Assembly: GCA_021292165.1 (NCBI GenBank)
Contig: CM037877.1
Span: 301,770,726 to 301,834,725, forward strand
Length of the DNA: 64,000 bases
Source of the DNA: Shinisaurus crocodilurus
Lineage: Eukaryota; Chordata; Lepidosauria; Squamata; Shinisauridae
Reading direction: 5' to 3'
Shown: one piece after another, positions 55,571 through 64,000 of the stretch
How the letters are laid out: every line of letters begins with the position of its first letter
How positions within the stretch are numbered: position 1 is the first letter of the stretch
The notes under the pieces: generated by a model
Database searches by the model: none
What the model was told of the DNA's origin: nothing
The model's input: the letters and a program-made list of their open reading frames with translations, nothing else
Program-made: the position numbers and the translations under genes

Positions 55571-56587
55571 CAGGAGATGGGCAGCTTGGTGTAAAAGAGG
55601 TGCTGCCCTCTAGTGGCTAAAAAAATCCTGTAGGATATGGGTTGGTGTTACTACCAGTCTGGTGGACAAAGGGCAATAGCATAGAATGGATTTTGTATGA
55701 GCTTGCATAATTGGATTGCATGTTGGGTAGCAGGGCAAATGCCTGGGTCATTTAGTATTATGTTTCTAGCCCACCTTGGCTAAAAGTATCATTAGACAAA
55801 CTTTAGTAGTACTGCCATACAACTTAAGAGATCTGCGTTGATGATTGCGTTTGAACAGATTTAAATTTGCATAAACTTCCACATGACAATAGTTCTAAAC
55901 AAACAAGCATACTTTTATTAAACAACGCACACATGCGTCACAGCACACAGCTTAAGAGATATTTCCTCTTCTATCGGGTACAAAGGAGGGAATACCTCTT
56001 CTAAGAGTTCTTGCCATCTGCAGCTAGTAGAAATGTTCGTGTGTGTGTATATATATATATATACTTGACTGATAAACTAAAATGCACCCTGGTTAATCAA
56101 AATGTCTAACTGACCAATTGACTAATATTGCAGCCCTCGTTAAAATGTAAGGTGCAACTCCTGCCCTCAAGAGCAGAGCAAAGGAAGTGGTCTGAAAGCC
56201 TTCCCCAAAGAAGTCCAAGGGAAGGGAATTGTTTTGTAGGGGAAACAGCAAGCAATGGAGGCGCGCTAATGCATGCATAATGTCGGCCCCTGGAAGATGG
56301 GAGCCTGCAGATTGCACAGGAAGAGGCTGCTTGCCTCTCCTGCCCTCGTAGGGGCTTGGCAGGGGGAAGGGGGGTGTTGTTTATCAACACCGAAGGCAGC
56401 AGGTGGAACCTGGCTAGCCAAAAGAGGGGCCTGTCGGGAACTGGCAAGCTTGAGTTTCTGCCCTGAGTTTGGGATGGGTGGAGCTTAATAATGCCCTGAG
56501 GATCCACCCATGAGAAAAATAAAAAGACCAGTGAAACAAAGTCCAGTATGACTGATGGAGGACAGCATTGGTGGGAAGGAGAGGAAG
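55571..56587. other. intergenic / CORO1A 3' flank
   Basis: On the minus strand AATAAA occurs at 55914-55919, about 670 bp past the CORO1A stop, a possible poly(A) signal. (TA)n run near 56049. Nothing else seen. Confidence 0.35.
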
Positions 56588-62752
<6,165 letters not shown>

Positions 62753-62804
62753 TCAAAACATTACAGACTCTGAGTCGTCCCACTGAACTGATTGGCAATG
62801 GGTG

Positions 62805-63125
62805 CAGCAAGGCTGGGCAACCTCTTTGAGTCCGAGAGCCAAATTCCACTTTGGAGAAGCTTTTGGGGGCTGCATTCCGGGCGGGGTGGCAGTGGCCGAA
62901 GGCAGAAGGGACGGGGCCAAAACAGCATTAGTGTAGCTTAAAGCTCTTACTTGCCAGTCACGAAGCTTCAGGGGAGGCATGTCCAGCTTTTAGAATGGGG
63001 GAAAACAGCACAAAAGCACAAAAACGATCGGTGATTGGGGGGGAAGGGGAAGGAGGCGTGGCCATATGGGAAGCTCCAGAAGGCCGGATTTGGTCCCTGG
63101 GCCTGAAGTTCCCCACCCGTGGGCT
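62805..63125. mobile_element. probable hAT MITE, GGCTGGGCAACCTCTTTGA type
   Basis: AGGCTGGGCAACCTCTTTGA left and GAAGTTCCCCACCCGTGGGC right, with gene-free GC-variable interior. Exact borders not determined. Confidence 0.45.
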
Positions 63126-63781
63126 AACAGATGAACAAAAAGAAGGGCTCGCTTCCCCCTACTTAAACAACTTGGAAGATGTCGCAATAGTCACTAGTAG
63201 AGGCGGTTTGTAAAAGTGCCAGGCAAAGTAATAGACAACGTCAACAGCTATTCACCATGACAGCTGGGACCTCCAACAAAGTGTTGCAGCGTGAAGTACT
63301 TCGGATCAGAATCCCATGTGCTCCATTCCATCCTCCCCCCCTCCCCTGCCGACAGTTAGTCAGCATTCTGTGCCCACTGGGCATGCTCCGTTTCACTGCA
63401 CGGTTCTGGGCGATAGTTCCCCCAGCCCGGGTTCTTTTTCCCCTGAAGGTTCTTCTGCAAACCATGCAATCTGCCCACAAGCCTGCCCATACTTCGAAGT
63501 TTGGCTACATAAGAATTGAGACCACTATATGCATGGCGACTTGGACCTTCTTGATTTCATTTTGAAAAATAAATAAAAAGGATTTCTTCCTGGGCTGGGC
63601 TCGCTTCAGAGTCAAGCGAGGGCCTCCAGCTGCCGCCATCTACATTCCCCATGACCGCTCCTCAACCCCACACGGGCCCAGAAGCGTTCTTAAGAAGCAA
63701 ATTGGCAGGTGGCTGGAAGGGAGTGGGGGGAGTGAAAGGGAGGCCCATTACTGCTGCCTAGTAAGCAGGGTGGGAGGGGTT
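63126..63781. other. CORO1A intron or upstream sequence, unassigned
   Basis: No coronin exon was recognised on the minus strand here. Confidence 0.35.
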
Positions 63782-63955
63782 TCATAGATGCCATAGATCA
63801 TAGAGTTGGACGGGGCCTGCAAGGCCATGGAGTCCAACCCCGTGCTCAGTGCAGGAAACTAGAGGAGGGGTCTCCCATCCAAGTCATAACCAGGCCTGAC
63901 CCGGCTTAGCTTTCCACGCTCAGACAAGCTGAGCCAGCGTGAGCCACAGGCCTGT
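63782..63955 (-). repeat. 5S rRNA-derived SINE with CR1 tail, full length
   Basis: Minus-strand read: ACAGGCCTGTGGCTCACGCT, GCGTGGAAAGCTAAGCCGGG, GACTTGGATGGGAGACC, TCCTCTAGTTTCCTGCACTG, CR1 tail GGCCCCGTCCAACTC. Confidence 0.85.
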
Positions 63956-64000
63956 AAGCAGGGGGCAGCACGGAGGTTGGAGAAGCCAGCGCAGGGGTTG

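Noticed and set aside
62753..62980. Extra CORO1A exon (MPPLKLRDWQ frame)
   Set aside because: No coronin similarity and it lies in a MITE-like repeat; exon 62441-62560 already begins at the expected boundary with an upstream exon outside the window.

Overview
The window looks like squamate reptile (lizard or snake) nuclear DNA. The genes have introns and vertebrate domains. The repeat load is reptilian: CR1 and L2 LINEs, tRNA-headed SINEs, a 5S rRNA-derived SINE with a CR1 tail, and very many short palindromic hAT-type and mariner-type elements. No prokaryotic, organellar or CRISPR feature was seen.

Layout. 0-21 kb is almost all repeats: a broken zinc-finger exon cut by an L2 LINE (2.2-4.4 kb), a GC-rich non-autonomous hAT element (5.05-5.82 kb), a four-level nest of transposons (7.4-13.6 kb) with an unfamiliar transposase-like pseudogene in its centre, a fresh 248-bp tandem duplication (14.3-14.8 kb), and a CR1 copy (17.8-18.7 kb). 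21.2-28.9 kb (+) holds a SCAN-KRAB-C2H2 zinc-finger gene of four coding exons. 37.2-43.1 kb (+) holds a second SCAN zinc-finger gene with three fingers; its middle exon looks like a decayed KRAB-A exon. Both SCAN exons still carry the capsid-like region N-terminal to SCAN.

46.9-63 kb is a conserved block matching the human 16p11.2 neighbourhood: SLX1 (-), BOLA2 (+) and CORO1A (-, only the 3' seven exons are inside the window). SLX1 is the nuclease subunit that works with SLX4, BOLA2 is a cytosolic [2Fe-2S] partner of monothiol glutaredoxin, and CORO1A is the leukocyte actin regulator. They share location, not an evident pathway. SLX1 and BOLA2 are head to head, with promoter-like motifs between them.

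Reconstructed CDS lengths are internally consistent in reading phase: BOLA2 91 aa, second SCAN gene 477 aa, CORO1A part 264 aa. SLX1 (272 aa) and the SCAN-KRAB gene (about 787 aa) need one and two single-base corrections; all three sites are GGG runs with one G too many, which points to assembly error rather than gene death.

The most novel material is the nested transposon at 7860-12980. It has long imperfect terminal inverted repeats, a short AATT duplication, and a transposase-like protein I cannot assign to a superfamily. An empty copy of its target site lies 7 kb away in the same window.
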